64,000 bases of DNA from Ursus arctos (GCF_023065955.2 NW_026622808.1:40188475-40252474); one strand, 5' to 3'. Numbered from the stretch's first letter, positions 10,640-21,559 are shown. Notes: generated from the sequence alone by a model not told the origin. Made by a program: numbers and translations.

Positions 10640-13600
10640 GTAAGTTTAGTCTCCTAAATTCTATTTGTGATTATTTTTTTATGAATCTGAATAGTTTGAA
10701 ATCTTATACGTTTTTTTCTTTTTAATGTTTTTACAGAGAATTTCAGGATCGTGGGGTTGGACTGAATGCTGCACAGTTCAAACAGCTGCTTATTTCAGCC
10801 TTGAAGGACCTCTTTGGGGAGGTATGAATCACTTGGTAGATGGAACACTGCTAAGATCTTTATAAGAAATACTAAAACAGTCCTTTTCCAAATAATTATT
10901 TTAAAATTTTAAAAAACATATTTGAAATTGTGGAAGCAGATTTTTAGAAATGATGAATTTTGGGTAAGTTTGTTCTCATATGACTTCTATTTGACAAAAA
11001 ACTTGTTAGACAGATGTTTTAGTGCCGTACTACTCACAGCATCATCCAGACCGGCAACCTGCAAACGGTTTTTTGGATTTTTTGTTTTGTTTTTTTTTTT
11101 AAGATTTTATTTATTTAGAGAGTGTGTGCAAGCAGGGGGAGGTGCAGAGGGAGAGGGAAAGAGAACCCCAAGCAGACCCCAGATTGAGCGCAGAGCCAGG
11201 ACCCGACGTCACAGCCTCAGGACCCGACGTCACAACCCGACCCAAAATCAAGAGTCAGACGCATAACTGCCTGAGCCAGCCAGGTGCCCCGTGCGAACAG
11301 ATTTTTTGCCCGTTGTGAAATTTGTGACTCACACCAGAATCAGCACACCACTTCCTTTACTGAGAAAGTCTCCATAAGCAAAAATTGAGGTGAACTATCA
11401 GAAGAGCTTGCAATGCTTGATCTTGGGATCGTAAGTTAGAGCCCCACATTGGTGTAGAGAGTATGTATGTATGTATAAATAAACAAACAAACAAACTTAC
11501 TTTAAAAAAAACTGAGCTGAACTAAACAATGTACTTAGTGATATTGTTGATTTACATTGTGTTACAGCCTCTGTGTTATTTTATCACAAACCGGCACATT
11601 AAGTAGTCCTATTTTAGCATTTACTTGAAAATAAGTAGAATTTTGAGAGAGAACAAAGACAGACGATTCAGGAAATTATTTCCTGATTCATATGTTTTAT
11701 CAAATCAAAATCTGGTAAGCATCTCATTAAAATTAAAAACCTATACTCCACAGCAGACTCAGTTAAGAGGATGAAAAGACAAATTACAGACTGGGGGAAA
11801 CTAGTTGCAAACACATATCTAAAATACAAAAAAAACTGTCAGGTGCCTGGGTGGCTCAGTCGGTTAGGTCTCTGCCTTGGGCTCAGGTCATGATCCCAGG
11901 GTCCTGGGATTGAGTCCTGCATTGGGTTCCCTGCTCAGCGGGAGTCTGCTTCTCCCTCTACTCCCCTGCATGCACACTCCCTCTCTCTTAAAAATAAGTA
12001 AGTAAATAATCTTTTAAAAAATAAAAATAAAATAAAAAGGACTCTAAAAACTCAGTAGTAAAGAAAACCAAACATTCCAACTTGAAAATAAGTAAAAGAC
12101 ACAAATAGACATTTCCCTAAAAAGGATGCATTGTTGACAAAGAAGCACATGAATGAAGAGATGTTCAACATTATTAGCCATTAGGTAAATGCACATTAAA
12201 AACACAATAAGCTCCAAACAGCAACAACAACAAAACACAATGCGGGGAGCGCCTGGCTGGCTCAGTTGGTGGAGCATGCAGCTCTTGATCTCTTGACTCC
12301 TGACTCTTGGTTGTGAGTTCAGCCCCATGTTGGGTGTCAAGATTACGTAAAAATAAAATCTTTAAAAAATAAGTAAGTAAAAAATAAAAGCACAGTGAGC
12401 TATCACTACATGCCTAGCAGAACAACTGAAAAAAAAAAAAAAGTGATAATACTGAATGCTGGTGAGGATGTGGAGAAACTGGATCACTCATTCATTGCTA
12501 ATGGGAATGCAAAATGGCACAGCCACTTTGGAATACCATTTGACAGTTTCTAAAAACAACTAAACATTCATATGCTATACTACCAGCAGTTACACACCTA
12601 CGCATTTGTTCCAGAGAAGTAAAAACTTAATGTTCACACAGAACTTGTGAGTGTTCGTAGCAGCTTTATTTGTAAGAGCCCCAAAGCAGAAATAAGTGAG
12701 TAAACATTCATGATATATTCATACCATAGAATATAGTCAATAATAAAAAGGAACAATCTATACATACACAAAATAACCGAATCTCCAGAGAATTGTGCTA
12801 AGTGAAAAAGCTAATCCCAAAAGGTGACATTCTGGGTGATCCCATTTGTGTCATGCTCCTGAAATAACATAATTATATAAACTGGAGAAAGATTCATGGT
12901 TAGGGATTGGGAGGAGTGAGTGTGACTAAGATGAGGTAGAAGGAGAGCACCCTGTGATGGTAGAATTCTATCTTGATGATGGTAGTTGTTGCATGAAACT
13001 ACCTATGTGGTAAGATTGCATAGAAGTATGCATACACACACACATGTGCGCGCACACACACACACACACAGACAGATAGGAGTGTGTGTATACCTGGTAA
13101 AATCTGAATAAACTGGTTTATCAATTGTATTACTGGGGGAGGCTTCATGAAAGGTGCATAGAACCTTCCTATAAATTTCATTGTAACCTCCTGTGATTAT
13201 AATTTTTCAAAATAAAAAGTTTAAGGAAAAGGTGTGCATCTTCTCTGTCAGGTATAAAACCTGGTTCCAGAATGATGAGTATTATGAGAGAGGAAGTATA
13301 TGGTTTCTATATGTAAAACAGCATGAAAATAATTGAGCTTAATCTTGGGGATCAGGGATGGAACTTTTTATTTTTTAACCCTGAGATCGAAAGTTCCCTG
13401 CTCTACCAACTGAGCCAGCCAGGCGCCCCCAGGGACAGAACAATTTGAAGACTTGAAGGGTGAAGACTCATTAGCAATATGAAGAGTTACGGGAAGACCA
13501 TTCCAGACAGGGGTAATTGTAAATAAGCAGGCCCACTACTACAGCACCACTAAATAAAATACTTCTTTTTTGGAGGAGAAAAGCAGTTGACAGGATTAGT

Positions 13601-15347
13601 AGGGGGCAGGCACCCTTCTGCTTCAATCATTGGAGCATGCAACTCTTGATCTCGGGGTTGTGAGTTTGGGCCCCACATTGGGTATAGAGATTACTTTAAA
13701 AAAAATAAAGAATAGTGATAATAGTAGTCTGCTAATAGTATTTTTCCATACTTAGGTTGATGCAGCCTTACCCTTGGACATCCTAACCTATGAAGAGAAG
13801 ACCCTGTCAGCCATCTTGAGAATATGTAGCAGGTAACGACAGACAGAGGCACCTTTGTAATATAACAAAGCAGAGAGACGGATGGAGAAATAGAGCAAAA
13901 ATGCTCTTCTCTAAGAAGAGGCTTGTCATTATGAACTCTGAGTAGCTTTTGGAAGTTTAAACTGAGAAGGATATGAACATTTATCCACCAGGAGCTTAGA
14001 CTATACAGAGCAAGACTCATGATTTGCTTACAACTGTAGTGTTTCCCAGTTGATGACTATGGTTGCAAACTCAAAAATGTGTATTTTAGAAAAATTCCTA
14101 ATTGAGGTTCATTTTATTCTCTGCCTATGACATACTGTGCTTTTACTTTTAAAGTTTTCTCATTTAGTGCTCTCTTTGGCAGCACATTTACTCAAGTTTT
14201 CTCATTTAAATTAGGTTTCCTGGACCTAATTTAATTATCTGGCCCATCGCAAAAGTAGTAGAGAGATGTCACAGAGACAAATCTTTTTTTTTTTTTTTTT
14301 AAGATTTATTTATTTATTTATTAGACAGAGAGCCAGCCAGCGAGAAAGGGAACATAAGCAGGGGGAGTGGGAGAGGAAGAAGCAGGCTCCTAGTGGAGAA
14401 GCCTGATGTGGGGCTCGATCCCAGAACGCCGGGATCACGCCCTGAGCCCAAGGCAGACGCTTAACGACTGCGCCACCCAGGCGCCCCCACAGAGACAAAT
14501 CTTTATGCATTCATTATTGATCTCTCTACAGTGGTCTTGTCAAATTGTGGAGCTCTTTGACTCTGTTAGGATCCTATAAAGGCAAGAAATGTGCTTTCAG
14601 AGTGATTCAGGTAAAGACTGTTCCTTCACATATTCCAAACAAGGCTGAGTAGGGATTAAACAGCTTTTTCTTTTTTTTAAGATTTATTTGTGAGAGGGAG
14701 AGAGCATGAGCGTGTAGGGGGAGGGGGGAGGGAGAGGGAAAGAATCTCAAGTAACTCGATGCTGAGCGAGGAGCCCAACACACAGGGCTCAATCCCATGA
14801 CCCCAAGATCATGACCTGAGCCAAAATCAAGATTCAGACACCCAACCGACTGAGCCACCCAGGCATCCCTCCAACTGCTTTTTAATACATGTCCCATTTT
14901 TTGCTTGCATAAATCTGGTATGGTTAACATTATCCACTGGGGGCAGTGGAGAGAAATATAGGACTGCATTGCTTCTGGAAATGTGAGAGAAAGCACTTAG
15001 ATTTTAGATTGTATGGGAGATGTTTAGGAATGATACTTGTAACTCTTGCGGAAAAGTCTTAACTTTTCATTTGTTGCTTAATGCCTAGTGCCTTAACTGT
15101 TAGAACACTCTTTCTAAATTTATTGTGATCACTTGTGTATCTGAGGCTACCTCTAAGGATGATGGTCTTTAAGATGCTACCGCATCAGCTTCGCTTACCC
15201 TAGAAAACTAGGCGTGTTTCCACATGCCCTGTGTTTCAATGCAGTTTTCTCCCCAGATTTCCTTAAGTTTTTTTTTTTTTTCTCTTACAGGTTTCTCCAT
15301 TTCTCCTTGCCTTATCTGGTAATAGTAGGGAACTAGTATTGGATTGA
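10563..15347 (+). CDS. RPP14: Ribonuclease P/MRP protein subunit p14
   Basis: RPP14 is a protein subunit of nuclear RNase P and RNase MRP, which process the 5' ends of pre-tRNA and pre-rRNA; it belongs to the POP5/Rpp14 family. Five coding exons join in frame: 10563-10639, 10737-10821, 13756-13832, 14532-14610 and 15291-15347. They give 124 residues, the same length as the human protein as I recall it. The product runs from MPAPATTYERIVYKNPSE to NSRELVLD. All internal junctions have GT/AG ends, and the codon split between the first two coding exons is CT|A. The start at 10563 has A at -3. An in-frame ATG seven codons upstream, at 10542, is the first codon of the spliced exon and could add residues MWSALEK. 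The same mRNA carries HTD2 downstream, 119 bases after the stop. No frameshift or premature stop is seen. Identity is by recalled similarity, not a search. Confidence 0.97.
10737..10821 (+). CDS. RPP14: RPP14 exon 3
   Basis: Acceptor TTTTTACAG before 10737, donor GAG|GTATGA after 10821. It encodes EFQDRGVGLNAAQFKQLL through KDLFGE. The intron before it is only 97 bases. Confidence 0.96.
11089..11290 (-). mobile_element. Can-SINE, antisense
   Basis: TTTTTTTTTTAAGATTTTATTTATTTAGAGAG to CCAGCCAGGTGCCCC. It has an internal near-duplication of the GGACCCGACGTCACA segment (about 11200-11234). Confidence 0.9.
11404..11511 (+). mobile_element. Can-SINE fragment, short type
   Basis: 5'-truncated: 'gcttgatcttgggatcgtaagttagagccccacattgg', then (GTAT)n and (AAAC)n expansion in the tail (about 11461-11498). 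Confidence 0.8.
11840..12039 (+). mobile_element. Can-SINE
   Basis: AGGTGCCTGGGTGGCTCAGTCGG through the GTCCTGGGATTGAGTCCTGC core, CT-rich segment and AAATAATCTTTTAAAAAATAAA tail. Inserted in the old L1. Confidence 0.93.
12246..12398 (+). mobile_element. Can-SINE, short type
   Basis: GGAGCGCCTGGCTGGCTCAG to AAAATAAAATCTTTAAAAAATAAG. The 'tcttgactcctgactcttgg' segment is a local duplication not seen in the other short copies. Confidence 0.88.
13031..13070. repeat. (CA)n microsatellite, interrupted
   Basis: Alternating CA/CG run 'acacacacacacatgtgcgcgcacacac', partly Z-DNA-prone because of the GCGCGC part. It lies inside the L1 3' end. Confidence 0.9.
13363..13430 (-). mobile_element. Can-SINE fragment, antisense
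   Basis: Short piece ending 'ctaccaactgagccagccaggcgccccc'. Near-identical 11-bp direct repeats AGGGATGGAAC and AGGGACAGAAC flank it. Confidence 0.75.
13605..13709 (+). mobile_element. Can-SINE, short type
   Basis: 'gagcatgcaactcttgatctcggggttgtgagtt' and 'gggccccacattgggtatagagattac' followed by an A-rich tail. It ends 46 bases before the RPP14 exon 4 acceptor. Confidence 0.85.
13756..13832 (+). CDS. RPP14: RPP14 exon 4
   Basis: Acceptor CATACTTAG before 13756 and donor AG|GTAACG after 13832. Encodes VDAALPLDILTYEEKTLSAI followed by LRICS and two bases of the next Ser codon. Confidence 0.96.
14167..14193 (+). pseudogene. U6 snRNA 5' fragment, retroinserted
   Basis: The 27 bases begin GTGCTCTCTTTGGCAGCACA and match the first 27 nt of U6 snRNA at 23 positions. 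The 15-bp sequence AAGTTTTCTCATTTA stands perfectly on both sides (14152-14166 and 14194-14208). There is no A-tail. It is in RPP14 intron 4 and cannot be a functional U6 gene. Confidence 0.85.
14287..14487 (-). mobile_element. Can-SINE, full length, antisense, young
   Basis: Bear-type copy with a perfect 17-bp target-site duplication CACAGAGACAAATCTTT at 14270-14286 and 14488-14504. Its 3'-side duplication ends 27 bases before RPP14 exon 5, so the insertion is very near the acceptor and branch point. Confidence 0.95.
14532..14610 (+). CDS. RPP14: RPP14 exon 5
   Basis: Acceptor TCTCTCTACAG before 14532 and donor CAG|GTAAAG after 14610. Encodes SGLVKLWSSLTLLGSYKGKK through FRVIQ, the Ser codon being split across the junction. 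Confidence 0.96.
14670..14868 (-). mobile_element. Can-SINE, antisense
   Basis: TTTCTTTTTTTTAAGATTTATTTG to CTGAGCCACCCAGGCATCCC, in RPP14 intron 5. It has an older-looking, diverged body. Confidence 0.9.
15291..15347 (+). CDS. RPP14: RPP14 final coding segment (start of last exon)
   Basis: Acceptor TTTTTCTCTTACAG ends at 15290. It encodes VSPFLLALSGNSRELVLD and a TGA stop (15345-15347). The exon continues without a visible intron through HTD2. Confidence 0.96.
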   Translation, partial: VSPFLLALSGNSRELVLD

Positions 15348-15404
15348 ATAGTCTTCCATTGCAGAAACATTCCTCTGCTCTCAAAAGCACATTTTGGTGA
15401 CAAT

Positions 15405-15455
15405 ATGCTGTCTGAAGACCGAAACAGTCTAAAAGCTCCGACTGCTGGAATTTGA
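15405..15455 (+). other. Mini-ORF between the RPP14 and HTD2 cistrons
   Basis: This is the only ATG between the RPP14 stop and the HTD2 start. It has A at -3 and opens a 16-codon frame ending TGA at 15453-15455, 11 bases before the HTD2 ATG. It may influence how ribosomes reach HTD2, or may be chance. Confidence 0.5.
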
Positions 15456-15466
15456 CGGTGCTGAAG

Positions 15467-15973
15467 ATGTTCCCAGTAATTTCCTGCCATCGTCTATGGT
15501 GGGGTGGGCTTCAGAGGAGAATCTGCCTGAGCCGTCTAGTGCTGAGCAGGCAGCACACTGAGCAGACACACGTCAGAGTCGGAGACCGCGCTGAACTCAG
15601 CAGGGCCTTCACACAGAGGGATGTGGCTGTGTTCTCAGAATTAACGGGGGATGTCAATCCTTTGCATTTAAATGAAGATTTTGCAAAACACACCAAGTTT
15701 GGAAAGACAATTGTACATGGAGTTTTGGTCAATGGACTTATTTCGGCTCTCCTGGGAACTAAAATGCCAGGGCCCGGCTGTGTATTACTTTCACAGGAAA
15801 TTAGCTTTCCAGCCCCTTTATATGTTGGGGAAGTTGTTTTAGCTTCTGCAGAGGTGAAAAGGCTGAAGCGGTTCATTGCTATTATTGCAGTGTCATGTTT
15901 TGTAACAGAAAGTAAAAAGACTGTTATGGAAGGCTGGGTCAAAGTTATGGTCCCAGAGACTCCCCAGTCCTGA
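15467..15973 (+). CDS. HTD2: Hydroxyacyl-thioester dehydratase type 2, mitochondrial
   Basis: HTD2 is the 3-hydroxyacyl-ACP dehydratase of mitochondrial type II fatty acid synthesis, which supplies octanoyl-ACP for lipoic acid. The ORF is 168 residues, the same as the human protein as I recall it. I chose the ATG at 15467 because the frame upstream, open back to a TGA at 15413-15415, contains no other ATG. The first 35 residues are rich in Arg/Leu ([20 protein letters not shown]), as in a matrix targeting sequence. A MaoC-type hotdog domain follows, with the hydratase motif GDVNPLH (residues 61-67) and [10 protein letters not shown] (76-85); Asp62 and His67 are the expected catalytic pair. 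The gene is intronless and lies in the last exon of RPP14, giving the bicistronic arrangement known in vertebrates. No disruption is visible. Confidence 0.97.
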   Translation: MFPVISCHRLWWGGLQRRICLSRLVLSRQHTEQTHVRVGDRAELSRAFTQRDVAVFSELTGDVNPLHLNEDFAKHTKFGKTIVHGVLVNGLISALLGTKMPGPGCVLLSQEISFPAPLYVGEVVLASAEVKRLKRFIAIIAVSCFVTESKKTVMEGWVKVMVPETPQS

Positions 15974-16894
15974 AATGTGTTTAAAGATGCACATTCAAGT
16001 GCCAGGTGTTCTTGAAGAGCCTCAGAGGAAAACGGATTGCTGCTTTTCACCGAGGGATGGCTTCTAGACCTAGAAGCCCATGTTGGGGGCGGGGAACAGG
16101 CAGAGGCGTGTTCAAAGGTCCACCGTCCAGTTTGGCTTTATGCTTCACACAGACTTGAGTATATTCATCATCTGTCTAGGTTTTTAAAATAGAAAAAAAT
16201 ACCCGGAAGGTTATTTAGCTAAAAGTTCTACTTTTAGGATTTCACATCTAGTTAAGATTTGCATTTGGATAACACAAACCTGCCTCTGTCTGTGCAGAGT
16301 AAGTGTGTCACTGAATTTATTACTAGCATGTAATTACTGAAGGCAACGACAGAAGTCCGGTCATCTTTGAGCGCCTATCTTCTACCAGTCCGGGTACGTA
16401 GCTCCTGTTCTTCAGCAGTTTCTGGGTCGGAGTTTATTATAACTTGTTACTGTTTATACCTCAGTGGCACCTTGTTCCATCTTCCGTGGCATTTGCCTTT
16501 CAGGTGGTTTTCCTGTGATTGGAGAAGGGCTTATGTGCACATTTGGACTCCTTTATGTAAACTCTCTCAATCTCATGTATGCAACAGGAATAACAACACC
16601 TACCACACAGGACTGTTGGGAGATGCTAAGTACAAATAGCTAAACACAAAGTCCAGCCTGTCATCCATTCTCCCCTGTGAATGAGGTTGAGGGTCTTCCC
16701 GAGTTTAAAGCAAACTAGCCCACAATTAAACAGGTAACAGACTCATTTTTCAGGATGTCAATCAATCTAAACCTGGAATAGAGTTGGAATGCAAAATTTC
16801 TGTTTTAGTAATCCAGATTATTTTCTTCCTCCCTTGAAAACACTGTGGATTCTTCCCTTTACAAATAACATATGCTCATTGTAAAGATACTATA

Positions 16895-16900
16895 AATAAA
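16895..16900 (+). terminator. Candidate poly(A) signal for RPP14-HTD2 mRNA
   Basis: AATAAA in unique sequence about 920 bases after the HTD2 stop, with G/T-containing sequence downstream. Others (ATTAAA near 16725, AATAAA in the SINE near 17154) are alternatives; the true site cannot be fixed from sequence. Confidence 0.35.
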
Positions 16901-16984
16901 AAGTATAAGGAACCCTGTGGAGGCCAAGTTCTTAAGAGTTGAGGGATATTGAAAATTTAATCAGTATTTTAAAAAAAAGTTGGG

Positions 16985-17195
16985 GGCACCCGGGTCGCAT
17001 AGTCGTTAAGCGTCTGCCTTCGGCTCAGGGCGTGATCCTGGTGTTCTGGGATTGAGCCCCACATCAGGCTCCTCCGCTGGGAGCCTGCTTCTTCCTCTCC
17101 CACTCCCCCTGCTTGTGTTCCCTCTCTTGCTGGCTGTCTCTCTCTGTCAAATTAATAAAATCTTTAAAAAATAAAAAATAAATAAAAAATAATTT
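16985..17195 (+). mobile_element. Can-SINE, full length
   Basis: Bear-type head and core ('ctgggattgagccccacatcaggctcctccg'). Target-site duplication AAAAAGTTGGG at 16974-16984 and 17196-17206. Confidence 0.94.
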
Positions 17196-17879
17196 AAAAA
17201 GTTGGGTACTGAAGAGGAAATGTGCCTCATGTGTTTGTACTGAGCGGTCATCCCAATACAGCCAAAACTTTTAAGATAATCTATAACAGAACATCATCTC
17301 TGTTCTGTGGCTTTAGATGGTGGTTCTAATTACAGCTAGATGCTTTGATCCAGAAGATAGATCAAGTGTCATTGGTGGGATCAACCCCCATTTCCTGGGA
17401 AAAGATTTTTCCTCCTGGTGGATCAGTAAGTAGATTTTTTTTTTAACATCAAAGGGATAAATTAAGCAGATTACTAGAAAAAATCATTCTAGGCACTAGA
17501 GGGCAATGATGTATATAAATAGTATTTTTAAACTGTTGAATATTGTACCATACTCTAGTTGGTGATGGTGAGAGGAAAATACTAAAATCAATGTGAGAAG
17601 CAAGGCTGCCATTCTCATGAATTTCAGAATGGGCAACTGTGTGGGCTCAGATATACATGAAGACTTATTCATAGGGGAAGGCTACACAAGCTAAAATTTT
17701 GATACGACATTGAAAAAAAATAGGAACTTGAAGCGCAAAATGTAGATTCAAAGCCAAGACTTACCTCTTCCTGTAGAAATTCTCTAGGACTGATCCATTT
17801 ATGGCCCATAAATGGAGTGTGATGTGATTATTGATACTAGTAGCTACCATTTTTTTCACTATGAGCTAATTCCCCCACG

Positions 17880-18072
17880 TTTTTTTTAAAAGATTTTATT
17901 TTTAAGAGAGAGAGTGTGAGTGGGGGAGGGGCAGAGGGAGAGAGTATCTCAAGCTGTGTACTGAGCACGGAGCCCGACATAGGGCTCAATCTCATAGCCC
18001 TGAGATCATGACCTGAGCTGAAACTGAAACCAAGAGTCGGACACTTAACCAACTGAACTGTCCAGGTGCCCC
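17880..18072 (-). mobile_element. Can-SINE, antisense
   Basis: TTTTTTTAAAAGATTTTATTTTTAAG to CTGTCCAGGTGCCCC. It is placed head to tail with the next copy. Confidence 0.9.
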
Positions 18073-18084
18073 ATTTTCTTTTTT

Positions 18085-18286
18085 TTTTAATTTAAGATTT
18101 TTTTTTTTTTTTTAAGACTTTATTTGGCAGAGAGCACAAGTAGGTAGAGCAGAGGGGCAAGGAGAGGGAGAAACAGGCTCTCCGCTGAGCAGAGAGCCCG
18201 ATGCAGGGCTAGGTCCCAGGACGCTGGGGTCATGACTTGGGCCAAAGGCAGAGATGCGTACCCAACTGAGCCACCCAAGTGCCCCA
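18085..18286 (-). mobile_element. Can-SINE, antisense, adjacent to previous copy
   Basis: TTTTTTTTTTTTTAAGACTTTATTTGG to CTGAGCCACCCAAGTGCCCC. About 12 T-rich bases separate it from the preceding SINE, suggesting insertion into or beside its tail. Confidence 0.88.
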
Positions 18287-18329
18287 ATGAGCCAGTTTTC
18301 TACATTAACTCTAATCTTTGAAAACTTTG

Positions 18330-18450
18330 TGAATTAAAGTTAATGTCCCATTTTAAAGGCAAGGAAATAGACTGATGCTGTGTGACTTGCCCAAGGCTGT
18401 ACAGCCAGTGTGTGGTAGAGCTGGAATGCAAATGGGGACCTGCCTGGCTC
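18330..18450 (+). mobile_element. MIR-class fossil
   Basis: 'gcaaggaaatagactgatgctgtgtgacttgcccaaggctgtacagccag' and 'gagctggaatgcaaatgggg' follow the common MIR/L2-era pattern. Similar pieces are at 22215-22340, 35455-35560 and 38690-38800. Confidence 0.6.
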
Positions 18451-20899
18451 CAAAGCATTTCTTTTCTCCATCTCCCTGTGGGTCTTATAATGTTCCCATT
18501 ACTGGAGCACTGTCAGTTTCTGTAATAGTATCCTATTATGTGGCATTAAAGTATTCAGGACCACTATTCTATAGAATTCTTTTTATATTTGGAATGTACT
18601 AGATCTTACTCCCTGCTACAGTTGCAGCATTTTCCTATATACTATTACTTGATGGCTTCCACCCATAACCATCACCGACTGTTTTTCTCAGTTGACATTT
18701 AGTGATTACTTGTCTTTAGAGCAGAATTACCGAAGGGGTTATTGTGAAGGTGAAAAGTTATGTGTAGGCCAAGTATGGTGGGGACAGGGGGATGTCAGAC
18801 CTGACTGGTCACTGATACCGTGTAATTCAGAAGTAGCTTCTCAGTATGAGCATTTTCATTTTTTAAATGGTCTGAGTGCCATGGTCGTCTTTGATCTCCA
18901 TAAATCAATACAAGTTTGGACTAGAGAAGGAGGCAAGAAGGGACACTTCTCTGTAAATGATGACTTATTTTTACTCAGAGATGCTCAAGCCACTCATGCT
19001 TTGTGGAAGCTGGCTCCAGGGGAAACTGGCTGGTAGTGGTTTTCCTGTTGATCCCTGCAGGAGATGCCAAAAAGAATGTGGCTCTTCTGATGAAAACAGG
19101 GGTGACCCTCAAATTAAGAAATTCTTTCCGGAATAATTGAGCAGGGGGCCTTGATTGTACTAGGTCACAGGTGGAAGCGAGTACGAAAGTACTGACTAAA
19201 ATAGCAGGCCAAATTGTGCTAGCACTTTCCACATAGGGGCATTGTAAGACTGCAATTTATGTCATGTTTCATTGCTACAGAAAGATATACCCATCTTAAG
19301 CCATTTCAGCCTAATGTACTGGAAAATTGCTTAACAGATTTTTATATTCTATTAGAAACATTTCCATATTGGTGAGATGCCACTTATTTCTTTTTCTGAG
19401 CAGCAAATCTTGAGTAGCAGCAGGAAGAAAGCCTCACCACAGCCTCCATTCATCTTGTGGACCTGACTTGTGTATTCATCTAGAAAAAGAAGAAATGGCT
19501 AAATGCACACCCGTACCTCTTAGGTAACCACAGGCCTTCATTTGGTGCTGAATTATTAGTCATTTTTCTTTTATGTTCTTCAAGTATGATTCAGAGACCA
19601 ATTTACTTCCAAAGAAAATTGCTATTAAATTATATCTATTAAGTTTTTATATTAAAACATACTCTAGCAGGGGTTGACTGTCACTCTGAGTAGCTGTGCC
19701 CCTCCGAATGCCTCATGTGTTGGCATAATTTATTAACTGGCTCTATCTGAGCAGGATGGGAGTGCTGTGAAATTACTCTTGGGCTGCACTTCAGTATCTC
19801 CCAGGTCCCAGATGTCTCACTTTCTTTGTTCTTGGCTTGCCTTCGCTTGGATTACAAACACAGCAGAGACAAGAATTCGCAGCATTTTCAGAGAAATGCC
19901 AAGTTGAAGCAAAATCAACGACAAGAAACAATTAAAGTTCAAAATCCTAAGAAAACCCAAGACTGATGTTGACACTGCATAAATAGAACCGGATTAATAG
20001 GAGGCCCCACAAACAGTCAATTTCTAGGCCACAATCAATTTTTAGGGTGGCTCTTAGCTGTATATGACCTTCTTACAAACCCTGGGCAAAATTCCTCTGT
20101 GATACGATAGGAAACTTCAAAGGGAAAGAAAAATCATCAAATGTGAGTTTGATCAAATTTTGTTGTTTTCTATCCAGATCATGAATATTTAAAGAAATAA
20201 AATAATTTTTAGTTGGGAGGCAATGCTGCTTAGGAAGCACTGAGTTTTTCACAAGCTTCTGGGATTTGATTTGTGGAGCAGTTGCCAGGTCTAGAAGCAT
20301 CCTCACTAAAGCATTCTCATTATCTTCAATCTGGCCAAATGCCAAGTTGTTAAACAACCTGTGGGCCATCTAAACATTTGGCAACATAAAAGGATATAAA
20401 TCTTTTTTTTCCCCCCTGCTAGCCTGAGTAGTTGTGTATGTGGCAAAAACCAAGGTGTACATAACTCGCTTGCTTTGCCGGGTCTGAGACTGGAAGCAAA
20501 ACTGCTTTGATTTAGATCAGCTATTGCCTGGGGAGGGTTTCTCCACATTCAGCACGAGCTACTTCCAAAGCTGTCATAAGGTTTGGGGCCTGGTCTCCAG
20601 AGGATCTAGGGATCCAGTTAAATCCAGGATCCTCAGGGGATCACTGATAAGGCACTGATTTGGGCAGGTGAAAATGAAATTATAAGGCTCATTGTAGCGT
20701 TTATTCTGAGGGGCTTACTCCAGGCAAGAATTTCCGGAGAAAGGGAAAGTTTGATTGAGAGTTAGTCTCTGGCTTCATTCCATCATATATCTGATTTTTG
20801 CTTTCAGTTTCTTTTCCCCAGTAAGGAAAACTTAGAGAAGATTGTTATTTTACAAACTTTGCAACTCAATTGTATATTATTTTTTTCATAATCATACAA

Positions 20900-21330
20900 G
20901 TAAAATATCTTCATTAGAGACATTTTGGAAAATACAGAAAAGCATAAAAATGGAAGGCATTCCTTCCTAGAGACCTTCAATTAATATTTTGGTGTTTTCC
21001 CTTGTTGTTTTTCTATATAAACATTTTTAAAACTTGGGATCATACAAATGTATATATTGCTTTTTTTTCATTCACTGTTACATCAAGAGCATTTCCCAAC
21101 CTCGTTAAATATCCTTTGATAATCTGATTTTTAATCACTGCAAAATATTCTACTTAATGATTGTCCCATGATTTGTCCAATTCTCTATTGTTAGATATTT
21201 ACCCTTGCATGCTATTTATTTGCACTGATCTCTGATTATTTCTTTAGGATACCCTTCTAAAGGTGTAATTACTGGGTGAGAACATTTTCAAAGCCCTTGA
21301 TATGTATTGTCAAATCCCAGCTCCTAGCAC
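20900..21330 (-). mobile_element. Old LINE (L1ME-like) fragment, antisense
   Basis: 'acattttggaaaatacagaaaagcataaaaatgg', 'gggatcatacaaatgtatatattgc' and 'ttactgggtgagaac' fit an old inverted LINE 3' region. A related piece is at 37740-38020. Confidence 0.6.
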
Positions 21331-21559
21331 CAGGTACAGTAACTATTACATGGTAAGTACACCGTAAATTATTGTTGAATGAATTAATGCCTTTCAGAAA
21401 GGTGGACCAATTTATACTCCCACGAGCAGTATTTGAGAAGAGCCTTATCTTGGTCAGTCCACATCATGACAGCAATAATGATCAAAGCAGAATTTTGGTT
21501 TCTGTGATTCTGGCAATGAAATAATCCATTTACTTTAAAGAAATGGGAGTAAAAAGTGG

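Larger units (their letters stand above)
11720..13228 (+). mobile_element. Old LINE-1 3' portion, interrupted by two SINEs
   Basis: ORF2-end text ('gaggatgaaaagacaaattacagactgggggaaac', 'gctggtgaggatgtggagaaactgg') leads to a 3' end at 'aataaaaagtttaagg'. Can-SINEs at 11840 and 12246 interrupt it. It fills most of RPP14 intron 3. Confidence 0.85.

Noticed and set aside
15452..15466. TTG start five codons upstream of the HTD2 ATG
   Set aside because: TTG is not a normal start in vertebrates, and the ATG at 15467 gives the expected 168 residues.
15511..16050. 179-codon frame opposite HTD2
   Set aside because: It is the antisense shadow of the HTD2 coding sequence.
17492..17505. Third CTCF-like sequence GCACTAGAGGGCAA
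   Set aside because: It has two mismatches to the core, including the last position, so it is too weak to propose as a site.
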